From NCBI GenBank assembly GCA_035531475.1, contig DATKST010000014.1:1-14099 (forward strand): DNA of 14,099 nucleotides. Direction: 5' to 3'. The notes beneath the pieces are model-generated. The model had not been told where the DNA came from, did no database searches, and worked only from the letters and a program-made list of their open reading frames with translations. Of this stretch, positions 7,789 through 14,099 are shown piece by piece (the stretch's first letter is position 1; the number at the start of each line of letters is the position of its first letter). The position numbers and the translations under genes were made by a program. Source of the DNA: CALCEB01 sp035531475 (GTDB lineage: Bacteria > Acidobacteriota > Terriglobia > UBA7540).

Positions 7789-8032
7789 AGCCCCGAAGGG
7801 GCGTGATCTTATGGCCCACGGCGCAAGCCGTGGGATGACGAATTGAGCGATGGGTGCAAGCCCCGTCAGGGGCGACATCCAAAAGCATGATGGCAGCAAC
7901 GAAGCCAGTTTGATACCGCCCTGGCGGGGCTGAGTAAAGTCGAGTGATGCTTGTCGTCCCACCTGGATTCGACTGACGATTGATTTTCCATGGCTTGCGC
8001 CGTGGGCCACAAGATTGCGCCCCTCCGGGGCT
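7789..8032. repeat. Four-unit REP-like cluster with 45-bp inverted ends
   Basis: The ends 7789-7833 and 7988-8032 are reverse complements at 40 of 45 positions and contain GGCCCACGGCGCAAGCC. Inside are two further copies of the same core. In all, four units of the form AGCCCCG-nn-AGGGGCG-nnATC occur: plus strand at 7789-7808 and 7859-7879, minus strand at 7912-7931 and 8013-8032. Each unit is itself a short GC-rich hairpin. Two forward copies followed by two reverse copies is the layout of a bacterial interspersed mosaic element, normally moved by REP-associated transposases, which are not encoded here. It starts 21 bp after sufB and stops 19 bp before the next start codon. Confidence 0.85.
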
Positions 8033-8051
8033 TCGATGGAGCACAAGAAAA

Positions 8052-8612
8052 ATGACAGCACAAGCAAATGACCTGCGTTATCCCGTTGGAAAGTTTCATT
8101 GGCAAGAAGAAAAGCTGACTTTTGCGCAGCGCGAACACTTAATCAGCGAGATCGAGCAAGCCCCGGCGCGGCTGCGGGCGGCGGTGGCGGGATTATCCGA
8201 CGCGCAGCTTGATACTCCGTACCGCGAAAGCGGATGGACGGTGCGTCAGGTAGTCCATCACCTTGCGGACAGCCACATAAATGCCTACATCCGCTTCCGG
8301 CTGGCACTGACCGAGCAAGAACCGCAGATCAAGCCTTACAACCAGGACGATTGGGCGAAGCTGGTGGACGCTCGCACCGCGCCCATCGAGCTTTCGCTTC
8401 GGCTGCTCGAATCGCTGCATCAGCGCTGGGTTCTGTTGCTGAAGTCAATGACCGGTGATGACTTTGCGCGGACGCTGCGCCATCCCGAGCAAGGGGTGGT
8501 AGGCCTCGATCGCAATCTGGCGATTTATGCCTGGCACGGGCGGCATCACGTGGCGCAGATCAATTCACTGCGGGAACGGAGCGGCTGGGGCGCGCGAATG
8601 GCGCAGGCTTAG
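8052..8612 (+). CDS. DinB-family bacillithiol transferase / putative metal-dependent hydrolase (YfiT/BstA-like)
   Basis: A 186-aa protein of the DinB/YfiT four-helix family. Diagnostic segments are RYPVGKF (9-15), YRESGWTVRQVVHHLADSH (57-75), IKPYNQDDWAKL (93-104) and WHGRHHVAQI (161-170). Candidate metal ligands are H69, H162 and H166; their spacing (93 and 4) equals that reported for Bacillus subtilis YfiT. Relatives are bacillithiol transferases that conjugate this low-molecular-weight thiol to electrophiles, or uncharacterised metal hydrolases. The ATG at 8052 was chosen (GGAG 10 nt upstream) because any earlier start would read through the REP repeat. It sits between sufB and sufC in the same direction. 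Whether it is a functional part of the Fe-S pathway or an insertion is unknown; no bacillithiol synthesis genes are in view. Confidence 0.85.
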   Translation: MTAQANDLRYPVGKFHWQEEKLTFAQREHLISEIEQAPARLRAAVAGLSDAQLDTPYRESGWTVRQVVHHLADSHINAYIRFRLALTEQEPQIKPYNQDDWAKLVDARTAPIELSLRLLESLHQRWVLLLKSMTGDDFARTLRHPEQGVVGLDRNLAIYAWHGRHHVAQINSLRERSGWGARMAQA

Positions 8613-8654
8613 GGGCTGTCAGATGATAACTGTTCCATTTCGGACCCAAACCAT

Positions 8655-8733
8655 CCCCTCACCCCTGCCCTCTCCCCGCAAGCGGGGAGAGGGTGACGCG
8701 AAGCGGCGGGTGAGGGGTGCCCCTCGAGGGCAC
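8655..8733. repeat. Double-hairpin intergenic repeat inside the SUF operon
   Basis: CCCCTCACCC (8655-8664) pairs perfectly with GGGTGAGGGG (8708-8717). Nested inside is a 12-bp perfect stem, CCCTCTCCCCGC (8668-8679) with GCGGGGAGAGGG (8682-8693). A second stem, GTGCCC (8717-8722) with GGGCAC (8728-8733), follows at once. No T-run follows, so it is not a classic intrinsic terminator, but the RNA fold would be very stable and lies only 30-120 nt before sufC. It looks like a dispersed repeat of the CCCTCACCC family seen in many bacteria. Confidence 0.85.
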
Positions 8734-8773
8734 AAGGCCCGCCCCTGCAGCAAAATTGAAACGGAGTAGATGA

Positions 8774-9535
8774 ATGCTTGAGATCAAGAATCTGCATGCA
8801 GAAATTAGCGGCAAGAAAATCCTGAAGGGCGTGGACCTAAAGGTGAATGCGGGCGAAGTCCACGCCATTATGGGTCCAAACGGCTCCGGCAAGAGCACGC
8901 TGGCGCAGGTGCTGGCCGGGCGCGACCTCTACGCCGTGACCGAAGGCGAGATTACTTACCGGGGCAAAGACCTGCTGGCGATGGCGCCGGAAGACCGCGC
9001 GCGCGAAGGCATCTTCCTGGCCTTCCAATATCCGCTGGAGATTCCGGGAGTCAGCAATATGTATTTCCTGAAGGCGGCAGTGAACACCATTCGCAAGGGC
9101 CGGGGCGAGGCGGAGCTGGACGCCATGGAATTCCTCGCCATCGTCCGGGAAAAAATGAAGCTGCTGGGCATTGATGAAGCCATGATGAGCCGCGCCGTGA
9201 ATGAAGGATTTTCCGGGGGCGAAAAGAAACGGAATGAGATTTTCCAGATGTCGGTGCTGGAGCCGAGGCTCGCCATCCTGGATGAAACGGATTCAGGCCT
9301 GGATATTGACGCGCTGCGCGTGGTGGCGGACGGCGTGAACCGCCTCCGTTCGAAGGACCGCGCCACCATTGTAGTGACACATTACCAGCGCCTGTTGAAT
9401 TACATTGTTCCGGACTTTGTCCACGTGCTTTCCGCCGGCCGCATGGTGAAATCGGGCGGCCGGGAGCTGGCGTTGGAGCTTGAGCAGAAAGGCTACGGCT
9501 GGCTGGAAGAGGAATTCGAGGCCGTTAAGGCCTAG
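8774..9535 (+). CDS. sufC: Fe-S cluster assembly ATPase SufC
   Basis: This 253-aa ABC-type ATPase powers conformational changes of SufBCD. It shows Walker A GPNGSGKST (34-42), the Q-loop region AFQYP (83-87), the SufC-type signature FSGGEKKRNEI (146-156), Walker B LAILDETDSGLD (166-177) and the switch histidine H203. No membrane segments are present, as expected for this soluble member of the ABC family. GGAG lies 7 nt before the ATG. It starts 40 bp after the double-hairpin repeat, and sufD follows after about 60 bp. Confidence 0.97.
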   Translation: MLEIKNLHAEISGKKILKGVDLKVNAGEVHAIMGPNGSGKSTLAQVLAGRDLYAVTEGEITYRGKDLLAMAPEDRAREGIFLAFQYPLEIPGVSNMYFLKAAVNTIRKGRGEAELDAMEFLAIVREKMKLLGIDEAMMSRAVNEGFSGGEKKRNEIFQMSVLEPRLAILDETDSGLDIDALRVVADGVNRLRSKDRATIVVTHYQRLLNYIVPDFVHVLSAGRMVKSGGRELALELEQKGYGWLEEEFEAVKA

Positions 9536-9595
9536 GTCACATGGCGGTGCGGGGCTTAGATCAACAATACAAGAGTGGGAAGGAATCCCGCAGAG

Positions 9596-10948
9596 ATGGC
9601 GGCAATTAAGGAACAGAGAGAACAAACGGACCATTATTTTTCGGCTTTTTCAGCGCTTGAGGCGCGGCGGGCTCTGAAGGGGGGCTCGTGGTTTGATGCA
9701 ACGCGCCGCGAAGCGATGGAGCACTTTGGCGAGGTTGGATTTCCCACCACGCGCCTGGAGAATTGGAAATACACCAGCGTGCAGCCCATCGCCCGCGCGA
9801 CTTTTCAGTTGGAGGAATCCGGCGGGGCCAAGGTTTCTGCAAATCATCTTGAAGGCTTGCCATTTGGAGATCAGGTTGCCGCAACCCTGGTTTTTGTCAA
9901 CGGCTTCTTTGCCGCTTCGCTCTCCGACCTGGCAAGGCTTCCGGGCAATGTTGCGGCGGGAAGTCTGGCCATGTATCTTGGCAATCGGCCGGACGGCTTC
10001 GAGCATCACTTGGCGCGATATGCCTCGCCCATAGAGAACTCATTTATCGCCCTCAACACCGCGTTTCTCGAGGATGGCGCTTGCATTGAGTTCCCCAGCG
10101 GAACGGTACTTGATAAGCCGGTTCATGTGATCCACTTGACGGTGCCGGGCAGCCAGCCATTGATGGCAAATCCCCGGACCCTGATCGTGGCGGGCCAGGA
10201 CGTCCAGGCGGTGGTGATTGAGAGTTATGTGGGCACGGAAGGCACGGTTTATTTTTCCAACGGCGTCACAGAAATCTACCTCGGCGAAAACAGCAGCTTG
10301 GAGCACGCCCAAGTTCAGCAGGAGGGCAGTAAAGCTTTTTCCATTTCGGCGCTGCACACTCGCCAGCAGCGATCGAGCCGCCTGCTCTGCCACAATGTCA
10401 CGCTGGGAGCGGAGCTCGCCCGGAATGATGTCAACTGCGTCCTGGCGGGTGAAGGCGGGGAATGTACTCTGAATGGCCTTTATCACACCATCGGGCGGCA
10501 GCACGTGGATAATCACACCCTGATGGATCATGCCAAGCCGCACTGCAGCAGCCGCGAATACTACAAGGGCGTGTTGGATGGCCAATCGACGGGAGTCTTC
10601 AGCGGCAGTATTCTGGTTCGAAAGGACGCACAGAAGACTGACGCCATCCAGAGTAACAAGAACCTGCTGCTTTCTGAAGACGCGGTGATCAACACCAAGC
10701 CGGAGTTGCAAATCCTGGCGGACGATGTGCGCTGTACGCACGGGGCGACGATTGGCCAGCTTGATGCCGAGGCGATTTTTTACATGCAGGCGCGGGGCAT
10801 CAGCAAGGCCGCGGCGCGCAATTTGTTGACCCGCGCCTTCGCCAACGATGTGATCGGGCGAGTCAGCTTCACTCCGCTGCGCGAACGGTTGGAGGCGACG
10901 CTGCTGGAGCGCCTGTCCAAAGGATGGAAGGCAGAGGAGGTCTTATGA
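9596..10948 (+). CDS. sufD: Fe-S cluster assembly protein SufD
   Basis: SufD, 450 aa from ATG 9596, is the paralogue of SufB that pairs with it in the SufB-SufC2-SufD complex. The C-terminal region ADDVRCTHGATIGQLDAEAIFY matches SufD; C380 and H382 correspond to the E. coli C358/H360 pair implicated in cluster assembly and iron binding. FPTTRLENWKYT near residues 45-56 is the usual SufD N-terminal motif. The start is uncertain: the frame also offers a GTG at 9575 with no ribosome site, while the ATG has AAGGA 11 nt upstream. The stop codon overlaps the sufS start (ATGA). Confidence 0.95.
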   Translation: MAAIKEQREQTDHYFSAFSALEARRALKGGSWFDATRREAMEHFGEVGFPTTRLENWKYTSVQPIARATFQLEESGGAKVSANHLEGLPFGDQVAATLVFVNGFFAASLSDLARLPGNVAAGSLAMYLGNRPDGFEHHLARYASPIENSFIALNTAFLEDGACIEFPSGTVLDKPVHVIHLTVPGSQPLMANPRTLIVAGQDVQAVVIESYVGTEGTVYFSNGVTEIYLGENSSLEHAQVQQEGSKAFSISALHTRQQRSSRLLCHNVTLGAELARNDVNCVLAGEGGECTLNGLYHTIGRQHVDNHTLMDHAKPHCSSREYYKGVLDGQSTGVFSGSILVRKDAQKTDAIQSNKNLLLSEDAVINTKPELQILADDVRCTHGATIGQLDAEAIFYMQARGISKAAARNLLTRAFANDVIGRVSFTPLRERLEATLLERLSKGWKAEEVL

Positions 10949-12216
10949 CGACACCGGGCACCGTGTTGAGCCATACTGCCGGTGAGCACGCGGCGCCGGG
11001 GTTTGACGTGCGGCGCGTCCGCGACGACTTCCCCATCCTGCGGCAGAAGATTCACGGCAAGCCGCTGGTTTATCTGGATAACGCCGCCACCAGCCAGAAA
11101 CCACTGGCGGTTTTGGATGCCCTCCACCACTTCTACACCTCCGATTGCTCCAACATTCACCGGGGGGTACACCTGTTGAGCGAGCGCGCCACGAACGCAT
11201 ACGAAGCGGCACGAGTGAAGATCCAGCGATTCCTCAATGCAGCGGATTCCAGAGAAATCATTTTCGTCAAGGGAACAACGGACGCCATCAATCTGGTAGC
11301 CCACACTTTCGGCAGGCAGAGGGTTCAGGCAGGTGATGAAATTCTTTTGACCGCGATGGAGCATCACTCCAACATTGTTCCGTGGCAACTCCTTGGTGAG
11401 GAGAAAGGCGCGCAGTTGCGGGTGGCGCCGATGAACGAGGCTGGAGAGCTGCGGATGGAGGAATTTGAAAAGCTGCTTTCGCCTCGGGTCAAGATTGCGG
11501 CAATCTCTCACGTTTCCAATGCTCTTGGCACTGTCAATCCGGTGAAGAAAATGATTGCCCTTTGCCACTCCCACGGGATTCCGGTGCTCATTGACGGCGC
11601 CCAGGCTGCGCCCCACCTGAAGATTGACGTTGGCGATCTGGACGCGGATTTTTATGCGATTTCCGCTCACAAGATGTATGGTCCGACTGGCATCGGGGCG
11701 CTCTACGGCAAGACGGCGCTGCTCGATTCCATGCCGCCCTATCAGGGCGGGGGAGATATGATCCGCTCCGTCACGTTTGAGAAGACGGAGTTCAACGTTT
11801 TGCCTTACAAGTTTGAGGCCGGGACCCCGCACATTGCGGGGGGTATCGGCATGGGCGCGGCGGTGGATTACATGGAGCAGGTTGGCATGGAGCGGATTGC
11901 CACACACGAACACAGACTGCTGGAGTATGGGACGGAACTGCTTTCCTCCATTTCCGGCCTCCGGCTGGTGGGGACGGCGCGCGAGAAGGCAAGTGTGCTT
12001 TCCTTTGTCCTGGAAGGCGTTCATCCCCACGACGTGGGAACGATCCTGGACCTGGAAGGCATTGCCGTGCGCACGGGGCACCACTGCGCGCAGCCGGTGA
12101 TGGACCGCTTCGGTATCCCCGCCACCACCCGCGCCTCTTTGGCGCTTTATAACACACGGGAGGAGTTGGACACGCTGGCCGCCGGCATTCGCAAAGTGAA
12201 AGAGGTTTTCAACTGA
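10945..12216 (+). CDS. sufS: Cysteine desulfurase SufS (group II)
   Basis: SufS, 423 aa, is a PLP enzyme that removes sulfur from L-cysteine as a protein persulfide for cluster assembly. Visible features are VYLDNAATSQKP (42-53), the cofactor-stacking region EHHSN (139-143), DGAQAAPH (217-224), SAHKMYGPTG with the PLP lysine K243, and RTGHHCAQP with the persulfide cysteine C381 on the short active-site loop typical of SufS. An in-frame ATG at 10924 lies inside sufD; I chose 10945 because AGGAGG stands 4 nt upstream and the start overlaps the sufD stop. The residues before DFPILR form a short variable extension. The gene overlaps sufU by one base. Confidence 0.96.
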   Translation: MTTPGTVLSHTAGEHAAPGFDVRRVRDDFPILRQKIHGKPLVYLDNAATSQKPLAVLDALHHFYTSDCSNIHRGVHLLSERATNAYEAARVKIQRFLNAADSREIIFVKGTTDAINLVAHTFGRQRVQAGDEILLTAMEHHSNIVPWQLLGEEKGAQLRVAPMNEAGELRMEEFEKLLSPRVKIAAISHVSNALGTVNPVKKMIALCHSHGIPVLIDGAQAAPHLKIDVGDLDADFYAISAHKMYGPTGIGALYGKTALLDSMPPYQGGGDMIRSVTFEKTEFNVLPYKFEAGTPHIAGGIGMGAAVDYMEQVGMERIATHEHRLLEYGTELLSSISGLRLVGTAREKASVLSFVLEGVHPHDVGTILDLEGIAVRTGHHCAQPVMDRFGIPATTRASLALYNTREELDTLAAGIRKVKEVFN

Positions 12217-12668
12217 TGGCTGATTTGCGCGACCTTTATCAGGAACTCGTGATCGATCACAGCAAGCGTCCCCGGAATTTCCACAAACTGGAGGGAGCGA
12301 ACATTACCGCCCAGGGCTACAATCCGCTGTGTGGGGACCGGGTCACCATTTACCTGAAGTTTGAGAATGGGCGGGTTCAGGACATCGCTTTTGAGGGAAC
12401 GGGCTGTGCAATTTCCACCGCTTCGACCTCAATGATGACCGAGGCGATGAAGGGCAAAACGAAGGAGGAAGCCGAGGCTGCTTTTGAACGCTTCCACGAT
12501 CTGGTGACGGGCGTCTACCCGCGCCAGGCCTCTGATCCTCCGCTCGGGAAACTTGAAGTTTTTTGTAATGTCAGCGATTACCCGGTGCGCGTTAAGTGCG
12601 CCACGCTGGCTTGGCACACCCTGCGTTCGGCGCTCGAAGGAACGGGCGATACTATCTCGACGGAGTAA
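12216..12668 (+). CDS. sufU: Sulfur-transfer protein SufU
   Basis: SufU, 150 aa, is a zinc-bound IscU-like protein that accepts the persulfide sulfur from SufS. It has the ligand set of this family: NPLCGD (C39, D41), GTGCAIS (C64) and RVKCATLAWHTL (C128). The roughly 20-residue insertion between the second and third cysteine (around MKGKTKEEAEAAF to YPRQASD) separates SufU from the scaffold IscU. The ATG overlaps the sufS stop (TGATG), so the two are likely translationally coupled, matching their known enzyme-acceptor partnership. Confidence 0.95.
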   Translation: MADLRDLYQELVIDHSKRPRNFHKLEGANITAQGYNPLCGDRVTIYLKFENGRVQDIAFEGTGCAISTASTSMMTEAMKGKTKEEAEAAFERFHDLVTGVYPRQASDPPLGKLEVFCNVSDYPVRVKCATLAWHTLRSALEGTGDTISTE

Positions 12669-12672
12669 AACA

Positions 12673-13050
12673 ATGGAAGAAGCGGCTCCCGCAAAAGAAC
12701 AGGAAAGGTCAGATTCAGCCCCACTTTCGCTTTCTGTTTCGGAGGCGATCCTGATGCAGGACAAGGTCGTGGAGGTGCTCAAAGGCTGCTACGATCCTGA
12801 GATTCCTGTGAACATTTACGACTTGGGTTTGATCTACGACGTGAAAGTGGATATGTCTGGCGCGGCGGATATCAAAATGACCCTGACCTCGCCCAGTTGT
12901 CCGGCAGCCGGAATGTTGCCCGGGGAGATTGAGTTTAAGGTCAAAGAAATTCCCGGAATCAAGGACGTCCGGTTGGATCTGGTGTGGGACCCGCCGTGGG
13001 ACACGACGAAAATGTCCGAAGCCGCGCGACTGCAGCTTGGGATGTGGTGA
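12673..13050 (+). CDS. sufT: Fe-S maturation factor SufT (DUF59/MIP18 family)
   Basis: The protein has 125 aa. The DUF59 core runs from about residue 27: DPEIPVNIYDLGLIY (41-55), SPSCPAAGMLPGEIE with the conserved C76 (73-87), and VWDPPWDTTKMSEAARLQLGMW at the C-terminus, the typical SufT ending. Family members aid maturation of Fe-S proteins, especially when demand is high, and accompany SufBCDSU in Gram-positive-type operons. The first 20 residues are charged and variable. GGAG lies 7 nt before the ATG, only 4 nt beyond the sufU stop. No SufA-type carrier or SufE is present in the operon. Confidence 0.92.
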   Translation: MEEAAPAKEQERSDSAPLSLSVSEAILMQDKVVEVLKGCYDPEIPVNIYDLGLIYDVKVDMSGAADIKMTLTSPSCPAAGMLPGEIEFKVKEIPGIKDVRLDLVWDPPWDTTKMSEAARLQLGMW

Positions 13051-13131
13051 TGTGTGACGAAAAGGGGATTCGACAGTCAAGGAGTTTGCCATGTCGCTTT
13101 GTGGCGCCTGAAAACCACGGAAATGATCGGG

Positions 13132-13157
13132 TAGGGGCGCCCCTAGTGGGTGCCCAC
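13132..13157. repeat. Palindromic GC-rich repeat between sufT and rrf2
   Basis: TAGGGGCGCCCCTA (13132-13145) is a perfect 14-bp palindrome, followed directly by the small stem GTGGG-tg-CCCAC (13146-13157) and then GGGCGGGCGC. It sits in the 200-bp gap between sufT and rrf2. It resembles the second stem at 8717-8745 (on the opposite strand), so both may belong to one dispersed repeat family. No T-run follows. Confidence 0.65.
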
Positions 13158-13250
13158 GGGCGGGCGCAAGAACGGCCCCACCAACGCGCAAGGCAGCAGA
13201 ATTGAGCTTAAGTATTTTCGGGCTCATGGATTGAGCAAGGAGGTTAAGAA

Positions 13251-13769
13251 ATGAAATTCACAGCGAATGAGGAGTACGGTCTCCGGTGTCTTTTGCGGCT
13301 TGGGAAAGAAGCCCCGGGCGGCAGCTTGACCCTTCCTGAAATCAGCCGGGCGGAAGGCATCTCCATGCCCTATGCCGCCAAGATCATGCGCGCCCTCCGG
13401 CAGGGCGGGTTTGTGCAGAGCGTACGAGGGAAGTTGGGCGGGTACAGCCTTTCGCGTCCACCTGAGCAAATTTATCTGGGAGAATTCCTGGCGGCACTCG
13501 GAGGCCGCCTTTATGATCCCACATTCTGCGGCCGTCATACCGGGATTGAGGATGTCTGCACCAATTCGGTGGACTGCTCGGTCCGGGATCTCTGGCAGTC
13601 CGTGCAATTGGCCGTGGATCAAGTGGTCAGCCGGATGACCCTTGGAGATTTGCTACTGCTGCACGTCCAGCAACTTTCCCATGAGAAAGGCGCGTTGATT
13701 CAGGTCGGAGTTGACCGTGGACAGAGCGCGGCCCCTCCACCCGAGCCCTCAAGCCTCACCCACCCGTAA
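13251..13769 (+). CDS. Rrf2-family Fe-S-sensing transcriptional regulator (IscR-like)
   Basis: The 172-aa protein starts MKFTANEEYGLRCL, the typical Rrf2 opening, with a winged helix over about residues 1-75 (LPEISRAEGISMPYAAKIM as recognition region, RGKLGGYSLSRP as wing). Three cysteines, C93, C103 and C109, are spaced C-x9-C-x5-C as expected for a sensor cluster. The IscR spacing is C-x5-C-x5-C, so this is a different subtype. AAGGAGG stands 7 nt before the ATG, the strongest ribosome site of the operon. It lies 200 bp after sufT with a repeat between them, so it may be co-transcribed or have its own promoter, though none is clear. The likely role is adjusting suf expression to cluster supply. 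The last 15 residues are a proline-rich tail. Confidence 0.9.
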   Translation: MKFTANEEYGLRCLLRLGKEAPGGSLTLPEISRAEGISMPYAAKIMRALRQGGFVQSVRGKLGGYSLSRPPEQIYLGEFLAALGGRLYDPTFCGRHTGIEDVCTNSVDCSVRDLWQSVQLAVDQVVSRMTLGDLLLLHVQQLSHEKGALIQVGVDRGQSAAPPPEPSSLTHP

Positions 13770-14099
13770 CTTGTGTCTTCCTTCGCTTCCTCGGTGAAAT
13801 CTTCCCAGATAAGTTACACACCAGAGGACGTTAGGTTCAGCCTTTCCACACTGTGTTTCTCCTTTACGCACCCCCTCTTACAAGTTCTAGTGTCCTGTCA
13901 CACCTAATTCTTGACAATGTAGGGTAAGGCGGCAGCTTCGCAGCCGCACTCCAAGGCTCCTGCGGCGCGGCCGTGAACTTGCGGGCGAAGCCCGCCGTGG
14001 ACTGCGGTAGCGGCAGCTACCGCCTTCTCTCGTAAGCGGCGAGCAAAGAGTAGACATCACCCACCCGAGCACTGAGCGCCTGTAAAGAATTAAGTGGGA
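13770..14099. other. Non-coding right end of the window
   Basis: No gene is supported in these 330 bp. The first 130 bp are pyrimidine-rich. GTAACTT (13766-13772, covering the rrf2 stop) and AAGTTAC (13811-13817) are inverted copies 38 bp apart but are not followed by a T-run, so termination of the SUF operon here is only possible. The second half is a GC-rich hairpin repeat. Confidence 0.65.
13928..14024. repeat. GC-rich hairpin repeat element
   Basis: The segments 13928-13953 and 13998-14024 are imperfect inverted copies (shared cores GGCGG-AGCT and CCGCA-TCCA). Nested inside are a perfect stem GCGGGC-gaa-GCCCGC (13981-13995) and, in the right copy, an 8-bp perfect stem GCGGTAGC-ggca-GCTACCGC (14004-14023). 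It is non-coding and resembles dispersed intergenic elements. Confidence 0.65.

Noticed and set aside
7789..8032. CRISPR-like repeat array
   Set aside because: Units are in both orientations, unevenly spaced and individually palindromic, with no cas genes; this is a REP mosaic.
7980..8051. Upstream extension of the YfiT-like protein
   Set aside because: It would translate through the right arm of the REP cluster; the YfiT-like conservation begins after the ATG at 8052.
8617..8624. TGTCAGAT after the YfiT-like gene, resembling a half-site of the left-edge operator
   Set aside because: Only one half-site of 8 bp without its inverted partner; chance occurrence is likely.
10780..12084. Long minus-strand open frame (434 codons) opposite sufD/sufS
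   Set aside because: It lies entirely antisense to conserved sufD and sufS, has no recognisable motifs, and is a composition shadow.
13132..13157. Rho-independent terminator after sufT
   Set aside because: The stems are strong but no T-run follows; it looks like a dispersed repeat.
13887..14072. Small minus-strand protein of 61 residues at the right end
   Set aside because: It is Arg/Ser-rich, reads through a hairpin repeat, and has no convincing ribosome site.

Overview
The window looks like the chromosome of a GC-rich, soil-type heterotrophic bacterium, most likely Acidobacteriota or a similar phylum. This is inferred from gene style: secreted glycoside hydrolases, a SufU/SufT-type SUF operon, a bacillithiol-transferase-like protein and abundant intergenic GC-rich hairpin repeats. 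No rRNA, tRNA, CRISPR array or intact insertion sequence was seen.

Left part (1-5789). At the left edge a minus-strand gene runs out of the window. Only its first 26 codons are present, behind a near-consensus sigma70 promoter whose -10 box lies inside a perfect 9+9 bp palindrome. A 110-bp inverted-repeat element follows. Then come a Tat-exported GH127/DUF1680-like protein (+) and, converging on it, a secreted clan-A (GH39-like) glycoside hydrolase with a C-terminal fibronectin-III-like domain (-). The pair suggests plant or microbial polysaccharide breakdown. An acyl-CoA synthetase of the AMP-forming (ANL) superfamily (-) lies upstream of the second hydrolase.

Central and right part (6122-13769). 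After a 530-bp divergent intergenic region with two candidate promoters and a 7+7 bp palindrome comes an iron-sulfur cluster assembly operon: sufB - yfiT/bstA-like DinB protein - sufC - sufD - sufS - sufU - sufT - rrf2. SufS takes sulfur from cysteine, SufU accepts it, SufBCD is the ATP-driven scaffold, SufT (DUF59) is a maturation factor, and the Rrf2 protein with three cysteines (C-x9-C-x5-C) is a likely Fe-S-sensing regulator of the operon. sufD-sufS and sufS-sufU overlap by a few bases, so translation is probably coupled. The unusual part is the gap of about 1 kb between sufB and sufC. It holds a four-unit REP-like cluster with 45-bp inverted ends, the bacillithiol-transferase-like gene, and a second strong double-hairpin repeat.

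Far right (13770-14099). No gene is supported. The stretch contains hairpins of another intergenic repeat family. I do not see a clearly new biological system. The most worthwhile items are the interrupted SUF operon, its putative regulatory palindrome, the REP cluster, and the strong operator/promoter at the left edge.
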